From NCBI RefSeq assembly GCF_014235845.1, contig NZ_JACJUQ010000010.1, positions 83,133 through 147,132 on the forward strand: 64,000 nt of DNA, given 5' to 3'. Position 1 is the stretch's first letter, and each line of letters begins with the position of its first letter. Source of the stretch: Pontivivens nitratireducens (GTDB lineage: Bacteria > Pseudomonadota > Alphaproteobacteria > Rhodobacterales > Rhodobacteraceae). Positions 37,541 to 48,333 of the stretch are shown piece after piece. The notes below the pieces were generated by a model. The model ran no database searches. It was not told where the DNA came from and saw only the letters and a list, made by a program, of their open reading frames with translations. The position numbers and the translations under genes were made by a program.

Positions 37541-38179
37541 TCAGATAATGCCGCGGGCGCTGGCGACCAATGCGGCGAATAGCGCGCAAACGGTCAGGAC
37601 CGACAAGCCCAGAAAGATCGGCGCGAACCGCATCCGCTGTGCCTCCGCCAATCCACCGGCAATGTACCAGATGAACGGAATCAGGCTGACCCAGTAAAGC
37701 GGGATGACATACCAGCTGCCCGTACCCGAACCCGGCCCATACGAAGCTGCCAGAGCAACCGTCACCAGCGCCGCGAACAGGCTGAACGGCGCTGCGACGA
37801 ACCCGCCCCAGAACACGCCCGCGCGGGTGTCGCGCCAGCTGCCGCGCCCGCCGAGCAATTTCAGCACCGCCCCCGCAACTGCCGCGAACCCGTACATGAT
37901 CGCAGTGCGCCCCATCAGCATCAGCACCAGCCACAGGCTGACCCGCAATGGAATGGGCGCATCGGGGTGCGGCACCACGACCGTTTTCAGTGTCCAGGAC
38001 AGGAACACCACGATATCGGCCATCAGAACGTAGAACAGCAAACGCCCCTCGGACGGATGCTCGCGGATCAATCGCCGGGTCGAGGCCCCCATGTGAAGCC
38101 ATGCATCCGCGATACGCCATGCCATACCGGCGTGACGTTCCTCGAAATGACCGTGCGTGATGTCGAATTCCTGGGCCAA
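37541..38179 (-). CDS. YIP1-type multi-pass membrane protein
   Basis: 212 residues with five hydrophobic segments after an about 55-residue soluble N-terminus. The pattern fits the Yip1 family. It starts with TTG at 38179, eight bases after GGAG; no ATG fits. It lies between sufD/YIP1-b and sufS on the same strand, so it is part of the Fe-S operon by position. A role in Fe-S assembly is unproven. Confidence 0.7.
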   Translation of the reverse strand: MAQEFDITHGHFEERHAGMAWRIADAWLHMGASTRRLIREHPSEGRLLFYVLMADIVVFLSWTLKTVVVPHPDAPIPLRVSLWLVLMLMGRTAIMYGFAAVAGAVLKLLGGRGSWRDTRAGVFWGGFVAAPFSLFAALVTVALAASYGPGSGTGSWYVIPLYWVSLIPFIWYIAGGLAEAQRMRFAPIFLGLSVLTVCALFAALVASARGII

Positions 38180-38248
38180 TTGCGCTGCTCCTGATCGTCT
38201 TGCCGCACGCTAAACCCGAAATGGGGTGAAAATCAGGCAACGCGACTG

Positions 38249-38848
38249 TCACGCCAATATCCGCAACGTAAGAATCCCGTAAAGCGCGATGAAGATCGCC
38301 GCCATGATGAGCATCGTGGGCCATGTTCTGGAAAATCCTTCCGCCTCGGCCAGCGATCCGGACCAGACGTAGAGCAGGACCAACTGCCCCGCCAGACCGG
38401 CCAGAAAGCTCGCCTCAACCAGCCAGGTGGTATCGCTGGCGACGCCGACCGCCAGCAGAACGCCCGAGAGCAATGCCAGCGGCACCAGCGTCATCAGCGA
38501 CCAGGAAAGCGCCAGCCGCGTGGTTGCCCAACTGCCCACACCGCCAAAGGCGCGGGCGACAAGATGACTAAGCGGCGCCACCAGCAGCCCGACAAGGGCA
38601 AGCGCCAACGCACCGATCGCGACCTGAAAGAAGCGCGCCGCGATCAGGGCGGCCGCAGGTTCGCTGGCAGCATCATCCGTCAGCCCCCCCTGCAACATCG
38701 CATTGGGAAGGTTTGCGATGGACAGCAGGATACCCGCGATCAGGATGAAGGTCAGCGCGCGACCGTCGATGTCGCCCGCATTCATCTGATCGCGCATTAC
38801 GCCGCGCGGATTGCCCCACGCGGCGAAAATCTTGCCGGTCGTGCTCAT
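38249..38848 (-). CDS. YIP1-type multi-pass membrane protein
   Basis: 199 residues with five hydrophobic segments (about 30-50, 72-95, 105-125, 130-155, 175-197) and a short soluble start. It resembles the neighbouring gene in layout, which suggests an old duplication. ATG 38848 comes six bases after the sufD stop, whose end (TGAGGG) may serve as SD, so it is translated with sufD. Confidence 0.7.
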   Translation of the reverse strand: MSTTGKIFAAWGNPRGVMRDQMNAGDIDGRALTFILIAGILLSIANLPNAMLQGGLTDDAASEPAAALIAARFFQVAIGALALALVGLLVAPLSHLVARAFGGVGSWATTRLALSWSLMTLVPLALLSGVLLAVGVASDTTWLVEASFLAGLAGQLVLLYVWSGSLAEAEGFSRTWPTMLIMAAIFIALYGILTLRILA

Positions 38849-38854
38849 CCGCCC

Positions 38855-40150
38855 TCAGCCCGCGCTGTGCCGGTCGAGCCAGCCCGCGATATGCGTGCGC
38901 ATCTCATCCGCCAGCTTCTCATCCGCGATTTCCTGAACGGCCTCATCCATGAAGGCAATGACCAGCATGTTGGTCGCCGCTTCACGCGGAACGCCCCGGC
39001 TGAGCAGATAGAACAGGCCCGTCGCGTCCAGACCGCCGCTGGTCGAGCCATGCGAGCAGATCACGTCATCGGCATAGATCTCCAACTCAGGCTTCGCGAG
39101 GAAGTTGACCTCATCGTCCAGCAGCAGACCTTGCGAAATCTGATAGCCGTCGGTTTTCTGCGCGCCCTTCTTGACGAGAATCTTGCCCTGAAACACACCG
39201 GTCGCGCCGGATTTCAGGACCTTCTTGAACACCTGACGGCTCTCACAATTCACCGCGTCATGGGTCACGAAAACCGTGTCGTCGTGGTGAAAATCGCCCT
39301 GCCCCACGCAAGTTCCGGCCACATGCGCGGTCGCGTCGTCGCCGGTGAATTCCACCACCTGCTCGTTGCGCGACAGCACGCCGTTCATCGCCAGCGTGAA
39401 GGATTTATAGACGCTTTCCCGGCCCAGCCGCGCGAACATGGCGGTAAAGACCTGACGATCATGGGCGCGGCCCTGCACGCGGACGTGATGCAGCTCACCC
39501 CCATCGGCAATGTCGACCTCCATCACCGTGTTGCACCGGGCGGCGACCGTGCCGCTTTCCAGCAGGGTCAGCGTGGCACCGGCATCGACCTTGACCAGCG
39601 AGCGGATCACCGCGTCGGAGGTATCGGAGGTCTGGATATAATCGAAGCGGACCGGGCGGGTGACAGGCTGCGTCGCGCGCACCACGAATCCCTGCGTGGC
39701 CGTGGCAGTGTTGAGCATCGCCAGTTCGCGCGGAACAGGGGTCTGGCCCTTTTCCTCCAGCACGCCGAACAGGTCCTTCGCCCAGTGGATATCGGTGCCG
39801 AGCGCGTCGGAGAGAGTTTGAATTTCCAGCCCCTCCCCCGCCAGATCGTCCGATTGCGCCGGGTCGAAAACACCGTCGACAAAAGTCAGGACCAGCGCAT
39901 CGGTTTCCCCGAAGACAGGTGTATCCTGCGCCGCCAGTGGCTTCGCCGCCATCGGCTGATCGCTGACCAGACGCGCGGGATTGGTGAACGACCAGTATTC
40001 GTCGCGCCGCTGCGGCGCACCGACCGCCGCCAGCCGGTCACGCGCCGAGGCACGGGCTGCGTCGGCCCAGCCGGACGCCGCGGGTGCCGCCGGATGACGC
40101 GACAGCATTCCGTCGGTCGGGGCGAGCTTCTTTGCCTTGACCGAAACCAT
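38855..40150 (-). CDS. sufD: Fe-S cluster assembly protein SufD
   Basis: Scaffold subunit of the SufBCD complex. The 431 residues form the right-handed beta-helix family with the conserved C-terminal block around EIYADDVICSHGSTSGGLD and FYLLSRGVPREAA. It shares one base with sufC. Sequence identity with SufB is visible in the C-terminal third, as expected for these paralogues. Confidence 0.93.
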   Translation of the reverse strand: MVSVKAKKLAPTDGMLSRHPAAPAASGWADAARASARDRLAAVGAPQRRDEYWSFTNPARLVSDQPMAAKPLAAQDTPVFGETDALVLTFVDGVFDPAQSDDLAGEGLEIQTLSDALGTDIHWAKDLFGVLEEKGQTPVPRELAMLNTATATQGFVVRATQPVTRPVRFDYIQTSDTSDAVIRSLVKVDAGATLTLLESGTVAARCNTVMEVDIADGGELHHVRVQGRAHDRQVFTAMFARLGRESVYKSFTLAMNGVLSRNEQVVEFTGDDATAHVAGTCVGQGDFHHDDTVFVTHDAVNCESRQVFKKVLKSGATGVFQGKILVKKGAQKTDGYQISQGLLLDDEVNFLAKPELEIYADDVICSHGSTSGGLDATGLFYLLSRGVPREAATNMLVIAFMDEAVQEIADEKLADEMRTHIAGWLDRHSAG

Positions 40151-40905
40151 TACGCCACCTCGGCCAGGATATCCGCGTAGCCGTTCTGCTCGACTTCCAT
40201 CGCCAGTTCCGGGCCGCCGGTCTTTACGATGCGACCATCGGCCATGATGTGCACCACGTCGGGTTTGATGTGATCGAGCAGACGCTGGTAGTGCGTGATG
40301 ACGAGGAAGGCCCGCCCCTCGTCGCGCAGGGCGTTCACGCCGTCGGAAACCAGTTTCATCGCGTCCACGTCGAGACCGGAATCCGTCTCATCCAGGATGC
40401 ACATTTTCGGTTCCAGCATCGCCATTTGCAGGATCTCGTTGCGTTTCTTCTCACCACCCGAGAAGCCGACATTGACAGGACGCTTGAGCATTTCGGCGTC
40501 GATCTTGAGGGATTTCGCCTTCTCGCGCACGACCTTGAGGAACTCACCGGCGGTCAGCTCCGCCTCGCCCCGCGCCTTGCGCTGTGCGTTTACGGCGGTG
40601 CGCAGGAAGGTCATGTTGCCCACACCGGGGATTTCGACCGGGTATTGAAACGCGAGGAACAGCCCCTCGGCCGCGCGCTCCTCCGGCTCCATGTCGAGGA
40701 TATCCGCCCCCAGCAGGCTGGCCGATCCGTCCGTGACTTCATAGCCGTCGCGGCCTGCCAGAACGTAGCTGAGCGTCGATTTGCCTGAGCCATTGGGGCC
40801 CATGATCGCATGCACCTTGCCCGCCTCAACGGTCAGGTCCACGCCCTTGAGGATTACCTTGTCCTCTTCTTCAAGTTTGACGTGCAGGTTCTTGATCTCA
40901 AGCAT
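40150..40905 (-). CDS. sufC: Fe-S cluster assembly ATPase SufC
   Basis: ABC-type ATPase of the SufBCD scaffold. The 251 residues carry Walker A GPNGSGKST (about 36-44), signature FSGGEKKR and Walker B CILDETDSGLD. It has the long alpha insertion of SufC. Its start overlaps the upstream small membrane protein gene by 8 bp, and its stop overlaps sufD by one base. Confidence 0.96.
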   Translation of the reverse strand: MLEIKNLHVKLEEEDKVILKGVDLTVEAGKVHAIMGPNGSGKSTLSYVLAGRDGYEVTDGSASLLGADILDMEPEERAAEGLFLAFQYPVEIPGVGNMTFLRTAVNAQRKARGEAELTAGEFLKVVREKAKSLKIDAEMLKRPVNVGFSGGEKKRNEILQMAMLEPKMCILDETDSGLDVDAMKLVSDGVNALRDEGRAFLVITHYQRLLDHIKPDVVHIMADGRIVKTGGPELAMEVEQNGYADILAEVA

Positions 40906-41155
40906 TATTCTTATCCTCAGAAGTCGTATTGCGTGGGGCGTCCAGCTCCGGATCGTAATCGTAGAACCCGAACAGCTTGCCCAGAAAGCCGTGAATGACG
41001 TGGAAAAGGCCCGCGAAGATCGCCGTCTTGAGCAGCGACCAGAGGACCAGCGCCAGCGTCGTGCGCATCGTCTCCTCGAACCACAGGTCCGAGAAGAAGC
41101 TCATGCAGAAATAAACGAGCGCCGCGATGATGGTGGCGGGGATGTAATGTTTCAT
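40898..41155 (-). CDS. Small membrane protein within the suf operon
   Basis: 85 residues with a hydrophobic helix at about 5-22, a second at about 32-58 with glycine and phenylalanine, and an acidic tail (DYDPELDAP). No known motif. It starts 21 bp after the sufB stop and overlaps sufC by 8 bp, so it is co-translated with the scaffold genes. Function unknown. Confidence 0.7.
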   Translation of the reverse strand: MKHYIPATIIAALVYFCMSFFSDLWFEETMRTTLALVLWSLLKTAIFAGLFHVIHGFLGKLFGFYDYDPELDAPRNTTSEDKNNA

Positions 41156-41176
41156 GTTCGAACCCTTTCGGAGGTG

Positions 41177-42703
<1,527 letters not shown>

Positions 42704-42767
42704 GTCGGTCTTCCTCATTCTCGGTACTATCGGCCAGCACTCTCGATGCCGGGCCGGTGGTTTCGGG

Positions 42768-43811
42768 TCACGCCGCGCGGGCGCGAAATTTCTCATATTG
42801 GCGGGACCATGCAGCGGCGAAGCCCATGATCTCAGCTTCGGTGGTGGCGGCCCCAAGCGAGACGCGGATCGTGCTGGAGGCGGTCTGGTCATCATGGCCC
42901 ATGGCCCCGATCACCTTCGACGCCTTTACCTTGCCGCTGGAACATGCGGACCCGGCGGAAATCGCGTAGCCGGCCAGATCCATCTGCATCACCTGCGTTT
43001 CGCCGCGCCATCCCGGAACCGCGATACACATTGTGTTGGGCAGGCGGGGGGCACCCTTACCCATCAAGATAAGGTCGGGGCACGCCGCCCTCAACTCACC
43101 TTCCAGGATATTTCTAAGCTCGGAAACACGGTCCATCGCGCCTGTATCCAGATCGGCCTGAGCGGCGGCAATGGCCGCGCCCATCCCGGCGATGGCTATG
43201 ACATTCTCGGTTCCTGCCCTGCGGCCCATTTCCTGTCCGCCGCCACGCATCTGCGCGGGCAGATCGAGGCCTTGCCGCAGGATCAGCGCGCCCACGCCCT
43301 TGGGTCCGCCGAACTTGTGACCGGAGATCGCGGCCATTTGCGCCCCGCTCCACGAAAAGGCGAATGGCACCTTGCCGACCGCCTGAACCGCATCGGTAAA
43401 GGCAAGCCCGTCCGGCAGCGATTGTATCACGCCAGTTTCGGAATTCGCCGTCTGAATCGCACTGTTTGCGGGATCGGGAGTGGTAACACGACCCTCGGCG
43501 TCCACCGGCAGATCGCCGCGTGTCCAAGCGCCGACGCAATCATGCTCCACCGCTGCGCCGGACAGATCGCGCCCGGCCAGGGCCAGGGCCGCAGCCTCCG
43601 TTGCGCCGGAGGTGAACACGATGTCGGCATCCATCGCACCCACAGCAGCCGCCACCTGAGCGCGCGCGGTTTCCACGATCATCTTCGCCGCGCGCCCCTC
43701 CGCATGGACGGAGGACGGATTGCCCACCGCATCCATCGCCGCGATCATCGCGGCGCGAGCCTCGGGCCGCAGGGGGGCCGTGGCGTTCCAGTCCAGATAG
43801 GCGCGGCTCAT
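42768..43811 (-). CDS. Cysteine desulfurase, NifS/IscS family
   Basis: Second desulfurase of the operon, class I type. The 347 residues begin [12 protein letters not shown] and carry the PLP lysine in [12 protein letters not shown] and the mobile-loop cysteine in [12 protein letters not shown], which is much longer than the SufS loop. The start overlaps the iscR stop by four bases (ATGA), so it is translated with the regulator. It differs from SufS at the end of the operon. Confidence 0.92.
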   Translation of the reverse strand: MSRAYLDWNATAPLRPEARAAMIAAMDAVGNPSSVHAEGRAAKMIVETARAQVAAAVGAMDADIVFTSGATEAAALALAGRDLSGAAVEHDCVGAWTRGDLPVDAEGRVTTPDPANSAIQTANSETGVIQSLPDGLAFTDAVQAVGKVPFAFSWSGAQMAAISGHKFGGPKGVGALILRQGLDLPAQMRGGGQEMGRRAGTENVIAIAGMGAAIAAAQADLDTGAMDRVSELRNILEGELRAACPDLILMGKGAPRLPNTMCIAVPGWRGETQVMQMDLAGYAISAGSACSSGKVKASKVIGAMGHDDQTASSTIRVSLGAATTEAEIMGFAAAWSRQYEKFRARAA

Positions 43812-44266
43812 TCGTCCACCAGTTGCAGAATGGCAGGCACCGCGGGGCACGGTGCCATCTGGTCGGAGGTAATATCGCTCAACCTGGTCTGATGCAGGAA
43901 GACATAGACGTAAGCGGACAGCTGCTCCCACAACTTGTCGGTCAGGATTTGCGCCTGTGTGTCGCCGGATGCGCCGGAAACACCCGCGCCGCGCGACAGA
44001 GCGCTCATCGTTTCATCAACGGCGGCCAGAATCTCGCTGACGCGGATCTTCTCCGCATCCAGGGCGAGGCGATAACCGCCGCCCGGCCCACGCACGCTTT
44101 CAACCAGACCGGCACGGCGCAGCTTAACGAACAGCTGCTCCAGATAGGCGAGGCTGATATCCTGACGCACCGAAATCTCGGACAGCGTAATCAGATCATC
44201 GGCAGGTTGGGCGGCCAGATCGGCCAAAGCGATCATGGCATAGCGCCCCTTGGTGCTGAGTTTCAT
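43808..44266 (-). CDS. iscR: Rrf2-family Fe-S regulator IscR
   Basis: Winged-helix repressor of Fe-S assembly genes, 152 residues. The DNA-binding part is clear (MKLSTKGRYAMIAL, LAYLEQLFVKLRRAGLV, GPGGGYRLA). The three-cysteine cluster ligand set of E. coli IscR is missing; the loop at 92-104 has none, and the only cysteine is C140. This matches the atypical single-cysteine IscR described in Rhodobacter sphaeroides. A GGGAG site precedes the ATG. First gene of the isc-suf operon, with a palindrome over its promoter. Confidence 0.94.
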   Translation of the reverse strand: MKLSTKGRYAMIALADLAAQPADDLITLSEISVRQDISLAYLEQLFVKLRRAGLVESVRGPGGGYRLALDAEKIRVSEILAAVDETMSALSRGAGVSGASGDTQAQILTDKLWEQLSAYVYVFLHQTRLSDITSDQMAPCPAVPAILQLVDE

Positions 44267-44370
44267 ACACTATCTCCCAGCCGCCGATCATCCGACATGG
44301 ACCCGGCTATTGACGCACGCACGAGCAGGCTTTACCTGCGACAAGTCAACGGGCTGCATTCGCAGACCGA

Positions 44371-44408
44371 TTTAGAATAGTTCTAGGTTTTCCGACCGGG
44401 TTAGTCAA
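44371..44408 (-). promoter_or_regulatory. Promoter of the iscR-suf operon with iron-box-like operator
   Basis: On the minus strand, -35 TTGACT (44408-44403), a 17-bp spacer and -10 TAGAAC (44385-44380). The -10 lies inside the palindrome TTTAGAATAGTTCTAGG (44371-44387), whose arms TTTAGAA and TTCTAGG differ from perfect symmetry at two positions. The shape resembles the Irr/ICE-type iron box of alphaproteobacteria. IscR is the alternative ligand. A bound repressor would block RNA polymerase. The leader to iscR is about 105 nt. Confidence 0.5.
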
Positions 44409-44447
44409 GCTTTCCCGTCGGCCAGATATACGAAGAGGTTACGGCAT

Positions 44448-45101
44448 ATGCCAGAGGTGATTTTCCCCGGTCCCGAGGGACGTTTGGAAGGACGCTATCA
44501 CCCACAGAAGGCCAAGGACGCCCCCATCGCGATCATCCTGCACCCGCACCCCAAGTTCGGCGGCACGATGAACAACAAGGTTACCTACAATCTGCATTAT
44601 GCCTTTCACGAAATGGGCTTCACCGTCCTGCGGTTCAATTTCCGCGGCGTGGGCCGTTCGCAGGGCGAATACGATCAAGGTATCGGGGAGCTGTCCGACG
44701 CAGCATCGGCGCTGGATTACCTGCAAGCGCAGGCACCCAATTCGCGCCAGTGCTGGGTCGCGGGCTTTTCATTCGGGGCGTGGATCGGAATGCAGCTGCT
44801 GATGCGCCGGCCCGAGGTCGCAGGCTTTATCAGCGTTGCACCACCGGCGAACATGTACGACTTCACGTTCCTCGCGCCCTGCCCGTCCTCGGGCCTGATC
44901 ATAAACGGCGACGCGGACCGCGTGGTGCCCCCCGCCGACGTGACTTCGCTGGCAGAAAAGCTGCAACAGCAAAAGGGCATCACGGTCACCCACCAGACCG
45001 TTCCCGGCGCGGGTCACTTTTTCGAGAGCGGTATGGATGAGATGATCGGCAACGTGAAATCCTACGTCACCCGCCGTCAGGGTGAACCGGGTATTCGTTA
45101 A
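44448..45101 (+). CDS. Alpha/beta hydrolase
   Basis: 217-residue serine hydrolase of the short bacterial type. Nucleophile elbow AGFSFGAW (about residue 104), acid in NGDADRVVP and base H in PGAGHFF. HPHPKFGGTMNN is typical of this subfamily. No signal peptide. It is divergent from iscR across a 181-bp region that carries the iron-box-like palindrome and may be influenced by it. SD GAGG lies nine bases before the ATG. Confidence 0.85.
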   Translation: MPEVIFPGPEGRLEGRYHPQKAKDAPIAIILHPHPKFGGTMNNKVTYNLHYAFHEMGFTVLRFNFRGVGRSQGEYDQGIGELSDAASALDYLQAQAPNSRQCWVAGFSFGAWIGMQLLMRRPEVAGFISVAPPANMYDFTFLAPCPSSGLIINGDADRVVPPADVTSLAEKLQQQKGITVTHQTVPGAGHFFESGMDEMIGNVKSYVTRRQGEPGIR

Positions 45102-45107
45102 GCGGTA

Positions 45108-45139
45108 AAAAAGGCGGGCGGCCTGTACGGCCCCTGCCT
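45108..45139 (-). terminator. Rho-independent terminator of the sensor kinase gene
   Basis: On the minus strand a GC-rich stem with bulges (GGC-GGG-GCC against GGC-CCC-GCC, loop GTACA) is followed by six Ts. It starts 15 bp after the stop of the 45155-46174 gene and lies just behind the convergent hydrolase. Confidence 0.6.
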
Positions 45140-45154
45140 GCGAACGCGTGCGCG

Positions 45155-46174
45155 CTAGAATGAAATCACGAAGCAGGTGCCCGGCGCATCGCGCACGATC
45201 TTGATCTCAGCCGCCAATTGCCGGGCGAGGGTCTGAATGATCGTCATCCCCAACCCGCCAGCCGCATCCAGATCGAAACCGGCAGGCAAGCCGACGCCAT
45301 TGTCGCGATAGGTCAAGATCCGCTTGGTATCGACCCTTTCTATCAACAGGCTGATCTCACCGCTATCGCGGCCGGTAAACGCATATTTCAGGGAATTGGT
45401 CATCAACTCGTTGATCGCCAGCGCCAGAGGAATCACCTGATTGACCGGCAGGACCATTTCCTCGGGCGCCATGCACTCCACCGACACCGGCGTTTCGCCG
45501 CCCAGAGCCTGCGCGACGTCCTGCATCATCTGTACGAAATAGCTGCCCACATCGACCGAAGCGGCCTCATCCGAGCGGTAGAGCGCGCTGTGGATCGAGG
45601 CCATGACCTGCAAGCGGACCTGAACCTTGTCCAGCACGGCCAACGCCTCGTCCGAGGTGGTCTGCCGCCGTTGATACCGAACGAGGGAAATCAGCAGGCC
45701 CAGATTGTTCGCGACACGGTGATTGACCTCATCCAGCAACATCCGCTGGGTTTCCAGCGCCTGTCGCAACTGCATGATATCGTTTTCGCGGACTGTCCTG
45801 TCGCGCAATGTCAGAACCGCGCCCAGAACCTTCCCCTGCTCGTCATGGACCCGACGTGCCGACCCCTCGGCATAGACGCGGGTGCCGTCGGGGCGGTCGA
45901 TCAGCCACATTTCGTTTTCGACCACCTCACCATCGCGCACGGCACGGGCCAGAGGCAGTTCGCAGGACGGATATTGCGAGCCATCGACGCGCAGCAGGTT
46001 ATAGACCTCGGAATAACCTTCCGTCTCAACCCCCAACTCGGTGACACCGTGCATTTCGGACGCCGCACGATTGACGAACCGGATCACCCCCTGGGGATCG
46101 GTGATGATCATGCCCTCACCAAGCTGGTTCCACGCCTCGGCCTGAAGCGTGGAAAGGAGTTCCCATTCCGCCAT
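45155..46174 (-). CDS. PAS-domain sensor histidine kinase, HisKA_2 type
   Basis: 339-residue soluble kinase: PAS domain (about 10-130), then the HisKA_2 dimerisation helix with LLDEVNHRVANNLGLLISL (phospho-histidine near 152) and a HATPase domain (LALAINELMTNSLKYAF, YRDNGVGLPAG, GLGMTIIQTLA). Kinases of this kind signal in general stress (PhyR) or light pathways. No response regulator is adjacent, so the partner is unknown. The SD is weak. It has its own terminator. Confidence 0.87.
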   Translation of the reverse strand: MAEWELLSTLQAEAWNQLGEGMIITDPQGVIRFVNRAASEMHGVTELGVETEGYSEVYNLLRVDGSQYPSCELPLARAVRDGEVVENEMWLIDRPDGTRVYAEGSARRVHDEQGKVLGAVLTLRDRTVRENDIMQLRQALETQRMLLDEVNHRVANNLGLLISLVRYQRRQTTSDEALAVLDKVQVRLQVMASIHSALYRSDEAASVDVGSYFVQMMQDVAQALGGETPVSVECMAPEEMVLPVNQVIPLALAINELMTNSLKYAFTGRDSGEISLLIERVDTKRILTYRDNGVGLPAGFDLDAAGGLGMTIIQTLARQLAAEIKIVRDAPGTCFVISF

Positions 46175-46223
46175 TTTATTGAACTTTCACAAGGTATCCA
46201 CGCAAATCGCGTGAGGTTGTTTC

Positions 46224-47390
46224 CTACCCTGCGGGTTGAGCGGTTTCCACCATCTTAACGAACCAGGATGCCCCGATCGGGCTGATCTCATCGTTAAAAT
46301 CAAATTCAGGATGATGAAGCCCCGCACCTCCGTTACTTCCAAGGAAAAGATAGGCACCGGGGCGGTGTTCCAGCATGTAGGAAAAGTCCTCGGCGCCCAT
46401 CATCGGGATCATTTCCGTGGTAACCTTGTCGTCCCCCATGACCGCCCGGGCGACACTTGCGGCCAGCTCCGTTTGTGCGGGGTGGTTGACCGTCACGGGA
46501 TAGCCGCGATTGTAGGTGACGGTGGCGGTCCCGCCATGTGCGGCAGCGATATTGACGGCCACCTGCTGCATACGCGCGATCACCATCTCGCGCACGTCCT
46601 CGTCCAGCGTGCGGACCGTGCCGCCCATCTGCGCCGTCGCAGGCAGAACATTATCGGCGGAGCCTGCATGGATTGTCGTGATCGACAGCACACAGCTTTT
46701 CAACGGATCCGTGTTGCGCGCGGCGATCATCTGAAGCCCCTGCGCGATCTGGCAGGCGATCTGCACGCTGTCGATGCCCTGATGCGGCATGGCGGCATGG
46801 GCACCTACGCCCACCACGTCGATGCTGAACGTATCCGCCGCGGCCATCAGGGGGCCGGGACGGGTCAGAAACGTGCCGAAGGCTTCGCTCGGTTGGTTAT
46901 GCAAGCCATAGACCTGGGCGATGTCGTAGGTGTCCATCACCCCTTCCTCACACATGGCCAGACCGCCACCGCCGCCTTCCTCCGCCGGTTGGAAGATCAG
47001 CGCGACGGTGCCCTTGAAATTCCGGGTTTCCGCCAGATAGCGGGCCGCGCCCAGCAGCATCGTGGTGTGGCCGTCATGACCGCAGGCGTGCATCTTTCCC
47101 TGCCTCGTGGATTTGTAGGGCAGATCGCGCACTTCCTCTATCGGCAGGGCGTCCATGTCTGCGCGCAAACCGATGGTCGGGCCGTCGCCCCCCTGACCGT
47201 GGATCAGGGCAACGACGCCGCTCTGCGCGATGCCGGTCTCGATCTGCTCGATGCCGAAGCTCTTGAGTTTATCGACAACGTAGGCGGCGGTTTCATGGCA
47301 GTCATAGCCAAGCTCGGGGTTGGCGTGGATGTGCTGGCGCCATTCCTTCATGTCCTCGTGGAATTCCGCGATACGATTGATGACAGCCAT
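46224..47390 (-). CDS. M20D family amidohydrolase (hippurate hydrolase-like)
   Basis: Metal-dependent hydrolase of N-acyl amino acids. The 388 residues contain the metal ligands in MHACGHDGHTTMLLGAARYL and PAEEGGGGG, a dimerisation lid domain in the middle, and GAEDFSYMLEHRPG near the end. The start at 47390 (MAVINRIAEFHEDM) fits the family, and the 60-codon upstream open frame does not. Substrate cannot be set more precisely. It is divergent from mazG, 97 bp away. Confidence 0.88.
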   Translation of the reverse strand: MAVINRIAEFHEDMKEWRQHIHANPELGYDCHETAAYVVDKLKSFGIEQIETGIAQSGVVALIHGQGGDGPTIGLRADMDALPIEEVRDLPYKSTRQGKMHACGHDGHTTMLLGAARYLAETRNFKGTVALIFQPAEEGGGGGLAMCEEGVMDTYDIAQVYGLHNQPSEAFGTFLTRPGPLMAAADTFSIDVVGVGAHAAMPHQGIDSVQIACQIAQGLQMIAARNTDPLKSCVLSITTIHAGSADNVLPATAQMGGTVRTLDEDVREMVIARMQQVAVNIAAAHGGTATVTYNRGYPVTVNHPAQTELAASVARAVMGDDKVTTEMIPMMGAEDFSYMLEHRPGAYLFLGSNGGAGLHHPEFDFNDEISPIGASWFVKMVETAQPAG

Positions 47391-47487
47391 GATGAGACTC
47401 CTTTTGCTGTCGTGTACGTTCGCCGCGGGTGGCGGCAGGGTCAAGATGCGCCTTGCACTGGCCGCCTCGGCGCGCGACCCTCGACCC

Positions 47488-48333
47488 ATGAAACCACTCG
47501 ACGACAGAACCGCCTCCGACACTCTGGTCCTGAACGGCGACGCCCGGATGGAGCGTCTGACCGAGATCATGGCCCGGCTACGAGCGCCCGATGGCTGCCC
47601 GTGGGACCGGGAACAGGATTTCGCCTCGATCGCCCCCTACACGATGGAGGAAGCCGCCGAGGTGGCCGATGCCATTGCGCGAAACGATATGCCGGATTTG
47701 CGGGATGAACTGGGGGACCTTCTCCTTCAGGTTGTCTACCACGCGCAGATGGCAGACGAATCAGGTCACTTCGCCCTGCCCGACGTGATCCGCGCGATTT
47801 GTGACAAGATGGTCCGGCGACACCCGCATGTCTTTGCCGACGCGCCGGGCCGCGATGCCACCGAACAGACCGTGGATTGGGAGCGGATCAAGGCCGAGGA
47901 GCGCGCCGCCTCGGACAAGGGGGAGCGTCGCACGCTGGACGGCGTGGCGCTGGGACTGCCCGCCCTGACCCGCGCGGTGAAATTGCAAAACCGGGCCGCG
48001 CGCGTCGGGTTCGACTGGCCCGAGGTCGGTGACGTCCTCGACAAACTGCAAGAGGAAAGCGCCGAACTGGTAGAGGCGCGTGACACCCTGACCCATGACG
48101 ATCAGGTTGAGGAGTTCGGAGACCTGATGTTCGTCATGGCCAATCTGGCCCGCCACCTCAAGATCGACCCCGAAGCAGCATTGCGCGGCGCGAACGCGAA
48201 ATTCGAGCGGCGTTTCAGATGGATAGAGGACGCTCTGGCGGCTGAGGGGAGTCATGTAAACCAGTCGGATCTGGCCCGGATGGATGCGTTGTGGAACCTG
48301 GCGAAGGCTGAGGAACGTAAATCTCCTTCGTAG
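47488..48333 (+). CDS. mazG: Nucleoside triphosphate pyrophosphohydrolase MazG
   Basis: Hydrolyses NTPs to NMP and pyrophosphate, tied to housecleaning of nucleotides. The 281 residues hold two MazG domains: GCPWDREQDFASIAPYTMEEAAEVADAI in the N-terminal half and an EEsaEL-type EExxE (KLQEESAELVEA) with EEFGDLMF in the C-terminal half. The start could be 47488 or the ATG at 47548; the first was chosen. Its last 119 bp overlap a convergent small gene. Confidence 0.9.
   Translation: MKPLDDRTASDTLVLNGDARMERLTEIMARLRAPDGCPWDREQDFASIAPYTMEEAAEVADAIARNDMPDLRDELGDLLLQVVYHAQMADESGHFALPDVIRAICDKMVRRHPHVFADAPGRDATEQTVDWERIKAEERAASDKGERRTLDGVALGLPALTRAVKLQNRAARVGFDWPEVGDVLDKLQEESAELVEARDTLTHDDQVEEFGDLMFVMANLARHLKIDPEAALRGANAKFERRFRWIEDALAAEGSHVNQSDLARMDALWNLAKAEERKSPS

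Noticed and set aside
44401..44430. Plus-strand promoter TTAGTC / GATATA for the hydrolase
   Set aside because: The -35 match is poor and the spacing is 18 bp; not enough to list as a feature.
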